NCBI GenBank assembly: GCA_964370735.1
Contig: CAYJLC010000002.1
Coordinates: 82,683 to 146,682, forward strand
Length of the DNA: 64,000 nucleotides
DNA from: CAYJLC01 sp964370735
GTDB taxonomy: Bacteria > Bacillota > Clostridia > Oscillospirales > Butyricicoccaceae
Direction: 5' to 3'
Shown: piece after piece, positions 18,239 through 24,643 of the stretch
Position numbering within the stretch: the stretch's first letter is position 1
Layout: every line of letters starts with the position of its first letter
Position numbers and translations under genes: made by a program
Notes under the pieces: generated by a model
The model's database searches: none
Told to the model about the DNA's origin: nothing
What the model saw: the letters and a program-made list of their open reading frames with translations, nothing else

Positions 18239-18586
18239 TTATATAATTGTGCCACAATGAGGGCAAGAGTTTTTGCTTTTATCAAATGGCTTATCGCAAG
18301 ATTTGCAAGTAAGTTCATTTGGGTTTTTGTTTTTAAGTTCAAGGTTTATGAGCCTTTGTTCAAGGTTTTCTAGTTTATTAAAGTTTATAGTGAAGAGAAT
18401 TATACTGATTAGTAGGCAAGAAAAAGCATAGAAGAAAAGATATATCAAAAGATCTTCTTCTAAGATTTCTATGCTACTTTCTCTGAAATATTCTTTGATA
18501 GGTCCTGAAATAAGTAGATTTACTACACCTGAAATGATTAAGCTCCCTAAAACAGTGTAGACAATGCTTGAAATTAGTTTTTTCAT
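18239..18586 (-). CDS. Small membrane protein with C-terminal zinc ribbon (paralogue B2)
   Basis: A 115-residue protein with two membrane helices (about residues 8-27 and 47-66), a short heptad-like charged stretch, and a C-terminal zinc ribbon CKSCDKPF...CPHCG. It starts 3 nt after a 101-residue gene with the same plan: two N-terminal helices and CTNCNKNY...CPHCG. The ribbons align well, so the two are likely paralogues. It lies 14 nt before ilvD. The family was not recognised; zinc-ribbon tails of this kind occur in many membrane proteins of unknown function. Confidence 0.75.
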   Translation of the reverse strand: MKKLISSIVYTVLGSLIISGVVNLLISGPIKEYFRESSIEILEEDLLIYLFFYAFSCLLISIILFTINFNKLENLEQRLINLELKNKNPNELTCKSCDKPFDKSKNSCPHCGTII

Positions 18587-18589
18587 AAT

Positions 18590-18895
18590 TTAGCTCCTTT
18601 GACCACAATGAGGGCAAGAACTTCTCAAGCTTTCATAATTTTTATTGCAATTTGTGCATGTGGCATCTTTTGGTTTGGCTATAATAGAGCCACTTTTATC
18701 TGAACTATATAATTTTCCTAAAATTTCATCGGCTTTTGAAATAGCAGTTGCAATTCCCCAAAGAATAGAAGATATTATAAGTGCGTAAAATAAAAGCATT
18801 AGAGCTTCAAAAGAAAATAAACCGATAGTAAAAATGCAGAAAATGATTGCAGCTATAAAGATAAATGCACCTAGTGCATAAAGAAAAGTTGCCAT
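18590..18895 (-). CDS. Small membrane protein with C-terminal zinc ribbon (paralogue B1)
   Basis: A 101-residue protein with two closely spaced hydrophobic helices (about residues 2-24 and 29-51), a 25-residue linker and a terminal zinc ribbon with CxxC...CPHCG. AAAGGAG precedes the ATG. It is followed after 3 nt by its probable paralogue and preceded by two tiny two-helix membrane protein genes. All four read in the same direction as the ilv genes on both sides. Function unknown. Confidence 0.75.
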   Translation of the reverse strand: MATFLYALGAFIFIAAIIFCIFTIGLFSFEALMLLFYALIISSILWGIATAISKADEILGKLYSSDKSGSIIAKPKDATCTNCNKNYESLRSSCPHCGQRS

Positions 18896-18923
18896 AAAAA
18901 CTCCTTTAATGTCGACGTTATCG

Positions 18924-19094
18924 CTAATTTTGCTTTTTGTATCTCATATACCAAAAAACAGCAAGAACTAAAAATAATACACCGCTTCCTGTAATCATTA
19001 AATCAAAACCACTCATAATGCCGATGTAAAGCAAGAATAATCCTGCGGCTAAATTCATTAATGCTCCAACTAATGAGAATATTTTTGTATTCAT
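18924..19094 (-). CDS. 56-residue two-helix membrane protein (paralogue A2)
   Basis: A short frame with AAGGAG six nt before its ATG, located inside the end of the preceding gene. The product is hydrophobic apart from its ends: about residues 5-25 and 32-49 form two helices, with the positive tail RYKKQN. The second helix and tail (FWYMRYKKQN) match the 58-residue protein encoded just upstream (VWYLRYKKQN), and FSLxGxxxN at the N-terminus is also similar, so the two are paralogues. Function unknown. Confidence 0.7.
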   Translation of the reverse strand: MNTKIFSLVGALMNLAAGLFLLYIGIMSGFDLMITGSGVLFLVLAVFWYMRYKKQN

Positions 19095-19096
19095 AA

Positions 19097-19273
19097 TTAC
19101 TCCTTATTTTGTTTCTTATATCTTAAATACCATACAAATGCAAGAAGGAAAAATAGCCCTGCACCAGCAAGTGACATTAAATTTAAACCTGAAGAAACTG
19201 ATACATATACAAAGTATATACCAGCTATAAAATTAAGTATCATTCCATAGAATGAAAATCTTTTCGGATCCAT
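19097..19273 (-). CDS. 58-residue two-helix membrane protein (paralogue A1)
   Basis: A short frame starting with MDPKRFSFYG, two hydrophobic helices (about residues 9-27 and 33-50) and the tail RYKKQNKE. AGAGGTG precedes the ATG. Its last codons carry the ribosome binding site of the next gene, whose product is a paralogue. It is the first of four tightly packed small membrane protein genes between ilvC and ilvD. The region upstream is a cluster of hairpin repeats, and no separate promoter was identified. Confidence 0.7.
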   Translation of the reverse strand: MDPKRFSFYGMILNFIAGIYFVYVSVSSGLNLMSLAGAGLFFLLAFVWYLRYKKQNKE

Positions 19274-19297
19274 TTTTCACCTCTTTTTATAAAAATA

Positions 19298-19373
19298 GTA
19301 GGGAATGATGCCTAATCAAACCAAATAATGATGAAATATCATCATTTAGGGCGATATGGGCATCAGCCCCTAC
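19298..19373. repeat. Palindromic intergenic repeat with nested hairpin
   Basis: Outer arms GTAGGGAATGATGCC and GGGCATCAGCCCCTAC are inverted copies with a few mismatches. Inside is a perfect 8-bp hairpin, AATGATGA-aata-TCATCATT (19327-19346). The right arm GGGCATCAGCCCCTAC also resembles the CCCCTAC end of the copy at 19549. Probably a REP/MITE-like non-coding element. Confidence 0.65.
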
Positions 19374-19431
19374 AAACCACGCGATGTGGGTATATTTTAA
19401 CGAATATTCGTCGCTTCAAGCGACTAGGAAA

Positions 19432-19532
19432 TCCTCCGTCAAACGTTTCATTTGCCACCTCCTTTGAAAAGGAGGCTTATTTTGCCCTTTTTAATAAAGA
19501 GGGTGGCGACGAAGCCTGAGGGTGATTTTGTA
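19432..19532. repeat. Complex intergenic repeat with two hairpins inside a long-range stem
   Basis: CCTCCTTT-ga-AAAGGAGG and CCCTTTTT-aat-AAAGAGGG hairpins lie side by side, closed by GCCA...TGGC and, further out, CCTCcgTCA...TGAGGG. The arrangement is a folded, non-coding unit between other repeats. The intervening 19374-19431 contains the palindrome ACGAATATTCGT and a TCGCT-tca-AGCGA hairpin. Frames read across this stretch are of poor quality and are not considered genes. Confidence 0.6.
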
Positions 19533-19548
19533 AAACGACAAGGGACGT

Positions 19549-19660
19549 CGAGGACGCCGTCCCCTACAACACCTGACGTGGACGCATATTTAAGTTTACG
19601 TAAAATTTTGTCTGAAACACGTCAGCTATGCTGACAAATGCTTGTCGGTGCTACCGACTA
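19549..19660. repeat. Dispersed hairpin repeat, copy 2, ending in the ilvC stop codon
   Basis: Same module order as 16428-16550: GGGACG...CGTCCC with GTCGAGGACGCC between the arms, CCTACA, GTAAAATTTTGTCTGAAACAC, hairpin GTCAGC-tat-GCTGAC, and GTCGGT-gct-ACCGAC followed by TA. Stem bases differ from copy 1 on both sides in a compensatory way (GGGACG/CGTCCC against GGGATG/CATCCC; GTCAGC/GCTGAC against GTCGC/GCGAC). CTA at 19658-19660 is the ilvC stop codon on the minus strand. Confidence 0.8.
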
Positions 19661-20653
19661 CTTTTTAAGCCAAGACATTAATTTTCTTAATTTTGTACCA
19701 ACAACTTCAACTGGGTGAGCAGCTTCCATTCTTCTTGTTGCTAAGAAGTGAGCTCTGCCTGCTGAAGAGTTTTCAGTAATCCAGTTACCAGCGAAAGTAC
19801 CGTCTTGGATTTCTCTTAATACTTTTTTCATTTCTTTTCTTGTTTCATCAGTGATGATACGTTTACCGATTTCGTAGTCACCGTATTCAGCAGTGTCAGA
19901 AATTGAGTAACGCATTCCAGCGAAACCACCTGAGTTTATTAAGTCTACGATTAATTTCATTTCGTGAACACACTCAAAGTATGCCATTTCTGGAGAATAT
20001 CCAGCTTCAACAAGTGTATCGAAACCAGCTTTCATAAGCTCAGTTACACCACCACAAAGAACAGCTTGCTCACCGAAAAGGTCAGTTTCTGTTTCTTCTT
20101 TGAATGATGTTTCGAAGATACCAGCACGACCACCACCGATAGCAGAAGCATACGCTAAACCGATATCGAAAGCTTTACCAGAAACGTCTTTATGAACAGC
20201 GATTAGACAAGGTACGCCTCTTCCTTCTAAGTATTGAGAACGAACAGTGTGGCCAGGGCCTTTTGGAGCTACTAAGAAAACGTCAACGCCTTCTGGAGCT
20301 ACGATTTGATTGAAGTGAATAGCAAAACCATGAGCGAACATTAAGCAGTTGCCTTCTTCAAGATTTTCTTTAATAGAAGTGTTATAGATTTCAGTTTGGT
20401 TTTGGTCTGGAGCTAGAATCATAATGATATCAGCTTTTTTTGCAGCTTCTGATGTTTCGAAAACTTCAAAACCGTCAGCTTTTGCAGTAGCTACTCTTGC
20501 AGAGTCTGGACGTAAACCGATAATAGTATGAACGCCTGAATCTTTTAAGTTTTGAGCGTGAGCGTGACCTTGGCTACCGTAACCGATGATAGCTACCGTT
20601 TTGCCTTCTAGTAAACCTAAGTTACAATCTGAATCATAGAACATTTTTGCCAT
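19658..20653 (-). CDS. ilvC: Ketol-acid reductoisomerase (NADP+)
   Basis: A 331-residue class I enzyme that isomerises and reduces acetolactate or acetohydroxybutyrate to the dihydroxy acids. Visible: the Rossmann fingerprint GYGSQGHAHAQNLKDSG (about residues 23-39), VAPKGPGHTVRSQY, and the metal-binding C-terminal knotted domain with FETSFKEETETDLFGEQ and CVHEMKLIVDLI. It ends MSWLKK, a usual terminus, so the hairpin repeat at the stop codon did not remove coding sequence in an obvious way. It follows ilvN in the T-box-controlled operon. Confidence 0.96.
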   Translation of the reverse strand: MAKMFYDSDCNLGLLEGKTVAIIGYGSQGHAHAQNLKDSGVHTIIGLRPDSARVATAKADGFEVFETSEAAKKADIIMILAPDQNQTEIYNTSIKENLEEGNCLMFAHGFAIHFNQIVAPEGVDVFLVAPKGPGHTVRSQYLEGRGVPCLIAVHKDVSGKAFDIGLAYASAIGGGRAGIFETSFKEETETDLFGEQAVLCGGVTELMKAGFDTLVEAGYSPEMAYFECVHEMKLIVDLINSGGFAGMRYSISDTAEYGDYEIGKRIITDETRKEMKKVLREIQDGTFAGNWITENSSAGRAHFLATRRMEAAHPVEVVGTKLRKLMSWLKK

Positions 20654-20708
20654 TTTGAAATTCCTCCTAAGAATTAAATATATATTTTTATTTTAATAAT
20701 AAACGGGT

Positions 20709-21251
20709 TTATTCGCCATCTTCAATGATATCTGGAACAACCATTGAAGTTTCTGCGAAAGTTTTATGTGAAATATCCAGCGCTGTTACACCAGATCTGC
20801 AAATTTCAACAATTTTGAATTTTGCAATTTTTTGTAAAAATGTATCGATTTTAGCGTTTGAACCAACGATTTGACCGACTAAATTTTTACTATCAAAGCT
20901 AATGATTTTACCACTATGGTCGAATAAAACTTCTTGTAAATCTTTAAGCTCTTTTTCTGTATATGCAATTTTTATAAGAAGAAGCTCTTTAGAAATAGTT
21001 TTTTCATAAGGTAAAATTACAGCATCTACAACATATTCAACTTTATTAAGCTGAGTAGTAATGTGCCAGTGGTCGAAATTTCCATCATCGATTACTAAAA
21101 CAGTAATTCTTGAGTAATCTGGATTTCTAGTTTCGGCAACTGTTAATTGTTTGATATTTATACCACGTCTAGTAAAAACATTCGATACACGCAAAAGTGC
21201 ACCTTGTCTATTTTTAACTAAAACGGATACTACAACTCTATTATCGTGCAT
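20709..21251 (-). CDS. ilvN: Acetolactate synthase small (regulatory) subunit
   Basis: A 180-residue protein with an N-terminal ACT domain (VVVSVLVKNRQGALLRVSNVFTRRG, with the LxRVxxLFxRRGxNI-type pattern) and the C-terminal domain of the acetolactate synthase regulatory subunit. It binds valine and stimulates and feedback-regulates IlvB. Its ATG lies 1 nt downstream of the ilvB stop, with GGAGGAGG overlapping the end of ilvB, which fits equimolar translation of the two subunits. Confidence 0.94.
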   Translation of the reverse strand: MHDNRVVVSVLVKNRQGALLRVSNVFTRRGINIKQLTVAETRNPDYSRITVLVIDDGNFDHWHITTQLNKVEYVVDAVILPYEKTISKELLLIKIAYTEKELKDLQEVLFDHSGKIISFDSKNLVGQIVGSNAKIDTFLQKIAKFKIVEICRSGVTALDISHKTFAETSMVVPDIIEDGE

Positions 21252-21252
21252 A

Positions 21253-22920
21253 TTAACCCTCCTCCTTTAAAATCATATCAGAAGCACCTTTTCCAGGCGG
21301 GATTATTGGGAAAACACTATCATCTTTGTGGATTAAATACTCACAAAGCGCAGGTGATTTTTTTGAAAACATTTCTTTTGTAGTAGTAGCAATTTGCTCT
21401 TTTTCAGTAACTCTATAACCGTCAAGTCCAAAAGCATCTGCAAGTTTTACATAGTCAGTTTTTCTGCCGATATTTGTGCTAGAATATCTACCTTCATAGA
21501 ACATTCTTTGCCACTGACGAACCATTCCGAGTACGTTATTGTTAATAACACATACTTTTATGTCAAGGTTTTCAGAAACGATTGGTGCAAGTTCGATTAA
21601 ATTCATGTGGAAACTACCATCACCAGTGATTAAAACAACTTCAGAGTCTGGTTTACCAACTTTAGCACCAATAGCAGCACCTAGTCCAAATCCCATAGTA
21701 CCAAGTCCGCAAGAACTAACAAAAGTACGAGGTTTTTCGAATTTATAATGTTGAGCAGTTAACATTTGGTGTTGACCTACATCGGTAACGATTATAGCAT
21801 CTTTAGAAACATTTTTATGAATTTCTTCTAAAACATCGCAAATATTTACACCATCTGTGATAACTGGCAGTGGATTTAATTGTTCAAAGCCACGAAGGAA
21901 TTTAATCCAGTCGTCATTTTTATAAGCAGGTACTTTTTCAAGGATTTTATCTAAAACAACATTAGCATCACCGTGTACCCATAAATCGGTTTGAACATTT
22001 TTACTATGCTCAGAAGCATCAATATCGATATGGATAATTTTAGCATTTGACGCAAATTTATCTCTCGCACCAGCAACTCTATCGTCAAATCTTGCACCGA
22101 TTGCGATTAATAAATCACATTCAGCAGAAGCTTTGTTAGCTATCGGAGTACCATGCATACCTATCATACCTAGATTTAATCTGTGGTCATAAGGTAGTGC
22201 AGAAAGTCCCATTGTAGTAAGTGCAACAGGTGCATCAATTCTTTCAGCAAATTCGATTAATTTCGCAGAAGCATCAGAAAAAGTGACACCACCACCTGCG
22301 TAAATTAAAGGTTTTTTGCTTTCAGAAATCATATTACATACGCTGTCAAATTTCTTGTCTTTAGAAAGTTTTACAGGGCGTTTTTCAGATTTTTTGCCCT
22401 CGACAAATTCAAAAACTTCGGCTGTGACATTTTTTGCAATATCGATATGAACAGGGCCAGGACGGCCAGAAATTGCAATTTCAAAAGCCTCTCTTAAAAC
22501 CCATTGCAAATCTTTAACATCATCGACTAAGTAATTGTTTTTTGTGATTGGCATTGTGATACCTGCGATATCAAGTTCTTGGAAACTGTCGCGTCCTAGA
22601 AGGTCTTTTCCTACATTACCAGTAATTACAACCATAGGAACAGAGTCCATATAGGCATTTGCAATACCAGTTACAGTATTAGAAGCACCAGGGCCAGACG
22701 TTGCAAGTGCCACACCAACTTTTCCAGTAACTCTAGCATAAGCGTCGGCTGCGTGTGTTGCACCTTGCTCGTGAGATGTTAAAACGTGGCGAATTTTATC
22801 CTCGTTTTTATAAAGTGCATCATAGATGTTTAAAACAGCACCACCAGGGTAGCCGAAAATTGTATCAACTTCTTGCTCTAAAAGTAATTTTATTAGTATA
22901 TCCGAACCATTTAGCATCAT
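21253..22920 (-). CDS. ilvB: Acetolactate synthase large (catalytic) subunit
   Basis: A 555-residue ThDP- and FAD-dependent enzyme that condenses two pyruvates to acetolactate, or pyruvate with 2-oxobutyrate. Visible: the ThDP glutamate region FGYPGGAVLNIYDAL, ATSGPGASN, the central FAD-binding domain with GARFDDRVAG, and the ThDP/Mg2+ site GDGSFHMNLIEL...NNNVLGMVRQWQ. The ATG at 22920 is chosen because GGAG (22930-22933) is 9 nt before it; the ATG at 22929 touches that site. It is 12 nt downstream of the ilvA stop. Confidence 0.95.
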   Translation of the reverse strand: MMLNGSDILIKLLLEQEVDTIFGYPGGAVLNIYDALYKNEDKIRHVLTSHEQGATHAADAYARVTGKVGVALATSGPGASNTVTGIANAYMDSVPMVVITGNVGKDLLGRDSFQELDIAGITMPITKNNYLVDDVKDLQWVLREAFEIAISGRPGPVHIDIAKNVTAEVFEFVEGKKSEKRPVKLSKDKKFDSVCNMISESKKPLIYAGGGVTFSDASAKLIEFAERIDAPVALTTMGLSALPYDHRLNLGMIGMHGTPIANKASAECDLLIAIGARFDDRVAGARDKFASNAKIIHIDIDASEHSKNVQTDLWVHGDANVVLDKILEKVPAYKNDDWIKFLRGFEQLNPLPVITDGVNICDVLEEIHKNVSKDAIIVTDVGQHQMLTAQHYKFEKPRTFVSSCGLGTMGFGLGAAIGAKVGKPDSEVVLITGDGSFHMNLIELAPIVSENLDIKVCVINNNVLGMVRQWQRMFYEGRYSSTNIGRKTDYVKLADAFGLDGYRVTEKEQIATTTKEMFSKKSPALCEYLIHKDDSVFPIIPPGKGASDMILKEEG

Positions 22921-22932
22921 AAACTTCATCTC

Positions 22933-24135
22933 CTATTCTATAAATATTTTATATCCAGCTTTTTCTAGGCCTCTTATGACTTTTCTGCCATGCTCAGCAC
23001 TAGAAACTTGGCAACCGATATGGATAATAGCCTCGTCTAAGCTTAAATCCATGTCGACTCTATCGTGTGATACAAGGACTATATTTGCCCCTAAATCAGA
23101 TATTTTTTGGCTAAGTGTAACTAAACTACCAGGAACATCTGGCAAAATAGTTTTAAATTTCATCTCTCTGCCACGTTTTACTAAACCTTTTTGGATAACT
23201 CTATGAATAAAACTTACATCTATATTACCACCAGATAAAATACATGCTACTTTTTTGTCATAGACTTCGATTTTATTGTTTAAAACTGCTGCAAGCGATA
23301 TTGCACCAGCAGGCTCAACGACTTGTTTAGAACGCTCTAAGAGAAGAAGTATAGTTTCGGCGATTTCATCATCAGAAACGGTGACGATTTCATCGACATA
23401 TTGTTGAATTAAATCGTGTGTGATATCACCAGGGATTTTAACAGCGATACCATCTGCGATAGTTCTAACGCTTTCGGTTGGACAGACTTTATCTTTTCCA
23501 AAAGAATTTGCAATAGCAGGAGCGCCAGAAGCTTGAACACCGACGACTTTTATTCTAGGGTTAATTGATTTAACACATAGACCGATACCAGCAAGTAAAC
23601 CACCACCACCAGCAGGTACGATTACCATATCGACCATAGGAAGTTCTGATAAAATCTCAAGACCGATAGTGCCTTGACCTGCAATTACGTCTTCGTCATT
23701 AAAAGGATGAAGGAAAACACCGTCAGTTTCTTCGCGTATTTCCATAGCTTTTTTATAAGCATCGTCATAAACATCGCCATGTAGCACGACTTTTGCACCA
23801 TAGCTTTCGGTAGCAGAAACTTTTGCAATTGGTGCCGACCTTGGCATAACAATAGTTGCAGGTATGCCTAAATTGTTAGCAGCAAAAGCTACACCTTGGG
23901 CGTGGTTTCCAGCAGAAGAGGCAACGACAGACTTAGGTTTTTCAGATTCAGATAAAGAAGCTAGCTTGTTGTAAGCACCTCTTATTTTAAATGAACCTGT
24001 TTTTTGCAAGTTTTCAAACTTTAAATAAACATCGCAACCAGACATATCAGAAAAAGTTTTGCTTCTTTCGACGGGTGTCTTATGAATGACATGCATAAGC
24101 CTCTTTGATGCGAGCTCTATATCTTTGATTGTCAT
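22933..24135 (-). CDS. ilvA: Threonine ammonia-lyase (threonine deaminase)
   Basis: A 400-residue fold-type II PLP enzyme that turns threonine into 2-oxobutyrate, the entry step to isoleucine. Visible: GSFKIRGAYNKL with the PLP lysine (about Lys50), SAGNHAQGVAFAA, the glycine loop PAGGGGLLAG, and a C-terminal ACT-like domain from about residue 325. The single-ACT, roughly 400-residue form is shared by catabolic-type and many clostridial biosynthetic enzymes. Its position as first gene of ilvABNC behind an Ile T-box favours the biosynthetic role. GGAGG precedes the ATG. Confidence 0.93.
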   Translation of the reverse strand: MTIKDIELASKRLMHVIHKTPVERSKTFSDMSGCDVYLKFENLQKTGSFKIRGAYNKLASLSESEKPKSVVASSAGNHAQGVAFAANNLGIPATIVMPRSAPIAKVSATESYGAKVVLHGDVYDDAYKKAMEIREETDGVFLHPFNDEDVIAGQGTIGLEILSELPMVDMVIVPAGGGGLLAGIGLCVKSINPRIKVVGVQASGAPAIANSFGKDKVCPTESVRTIADGIAVKIPGDITHDLIQQYVDEIVTVSDDEIAETILLLLERSKQVVEPAGAISLAAVLNNKIEVYDKKVACILSGGNIDVSFIHRVIQKGLVKRGREMKFKTILPDVPGSLVTLSQKISDLGANIVLVSHDRVDMDLSLDEAIIHIGCQVSSAEHGRKVIRGLEKAGYKIFIE

Positions 24136-24173
24136 ATTACCTCCAAAATTATATGCAAATTATGCATTTCTAA

Positions 24174-24209
24174 ATAAAAAACCCTTGTTTATACATATAA
24201 ACAAAGGTT
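24174..24209 (-). terminator. Second ilv leader terminator (after the leader peptide)
   Basis: On the minus strand AACCTTTGTTTAT-ATGT-ATAAACAAGGGTT forms a 13-bp stem (one G-U pair) followed by a T-run, 45 nt before the ilvA ATG and 52 nt after the leader peptide stop codon. Upstream TATAAACA (complement of 24247-24254) is identical to bases of the 3' arm and can pair with TGTTTATA of the 5' arm, giving a possible antiterminator. Confidence 0.8.
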
Positions 24210-24260
24210 TAAATTTCTATGTAGACGCACGAGAAATCAAACGAGATGTTTATAGGCATA

Positions 24261-24326
24261 CTAATTAGCAAAGACCACTGAAATGACCTTTGATAAAATT
24301 ATGTTTTTAATGCATAACCCTAACAT
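24261..24326 (-). CDS. ilv leader peptide, 21 residues rich in Ile, Leu and Val
   Basis: A 22-codon frame beginning ATG at 24326 with AAGGAG (24334-24339) 7 nt before it, lying between the T-box terminator and a second terminator. The peptide MLGLCIKNIILSKVISVVFAN has 10 of 21 residues as Ile (4), Leu (3) or Val (3), including consecutive Ile-Ile and Val-Val, as expected for an attenuation leader. Codons include one AUA. The last third overlaps a short hairpin (CAAAGGTCA/TGGTCTTTG), like the pause hairpin of classical attenuators. Translation is inferred; no other use for the frame is apparent. Confidence 0.6.
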   Translation of the reverse strand: MLGLCIKNIILSKVISVVFAN

Positions 24327-24344
24327 AAAATTTCTCCTTGATTT

Positions 24345-24565
24345 TAAAAAGACTTCGTCTCATAAAAGAGACGAAGTCTGAAATACAACGTTTAACCACT
24401 CTTTAATAAGTAATAGTTATGCTCTATAACGGAAGCCAACCGTTAAGCCTTAATAAAAGTTCGGGCTTAATGCTAGAAGATGATAAATTAAGTATATGTA
24501 TAGTGCTTTTCACCAAGCAGCACCTCTCTTTGATACGGGTATAAATAATTGTTGTTCCTCATTAT
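24345..24565 (-). ncRNA. T-box riboswitch, isoleucine specifier, upstream of ilvA
   Basis: Read on the minus strand. Stem I carries GAGGA (24556-24560) pairing with TCTTC (24476-24480). Directly 5' of that helix on the 3' side is specifier AUC (24482-24484) followed by A, the usual purine. The distal part has AAAGAGAG...CTTGGTGAAAAGC (24507-24531). The antiterminator bulge AAAGAGTGGTTAAACG contains UGGU (24395-24398), complementary to the ACCA end of tRNA-Ile. A 12-bp terminator AGACTTCGTCTC/GAGACGAAGTCT with T5 follows (24345-24379). Uncharged tRNA-Ile would stabilise the antiterminator and allow read-through into the ilv genes. Confidence 0.9.
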
Positions 24566-24589
24566 CGCTTTTGCGTTTTACTGTATTAA

Positions 24590-24618
24590 ATGATAACATA
24601 ATCGATAGCGTTTGTCAA
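24590..24618 (-). promoter_or_regulatory. Promoter of the ilv leader and operon
   Basis: On the minus strand TTGACA (24613-24618), a 17-nt spacer and TATCAT (24590-24595) precede the T-box; the start would be near 24583. It lies just beyond the stop codon of the upstream sipL-like gene. Confidence 0.85.
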
Positions 24619-24643
24619 TAGCTTTTTAAAATTTATCTATACT

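Noticed and set aside
19328..19634. Two overlapping open frames on the plus strand across the spacer before ilvC
   Set aside because: They read through palindromic repeats, have no ribosome site, and the translated sequences show no hydrophobic or family pattern; the repeats explain the open frames.
24086..24268. A 60-codon plus-strand frame over the ilvA start and leader
   Set aside because: It crosses the second terminator and the leader peptide in antisense, with no ribosome site; the RNA features on the minus strand are far better supported.
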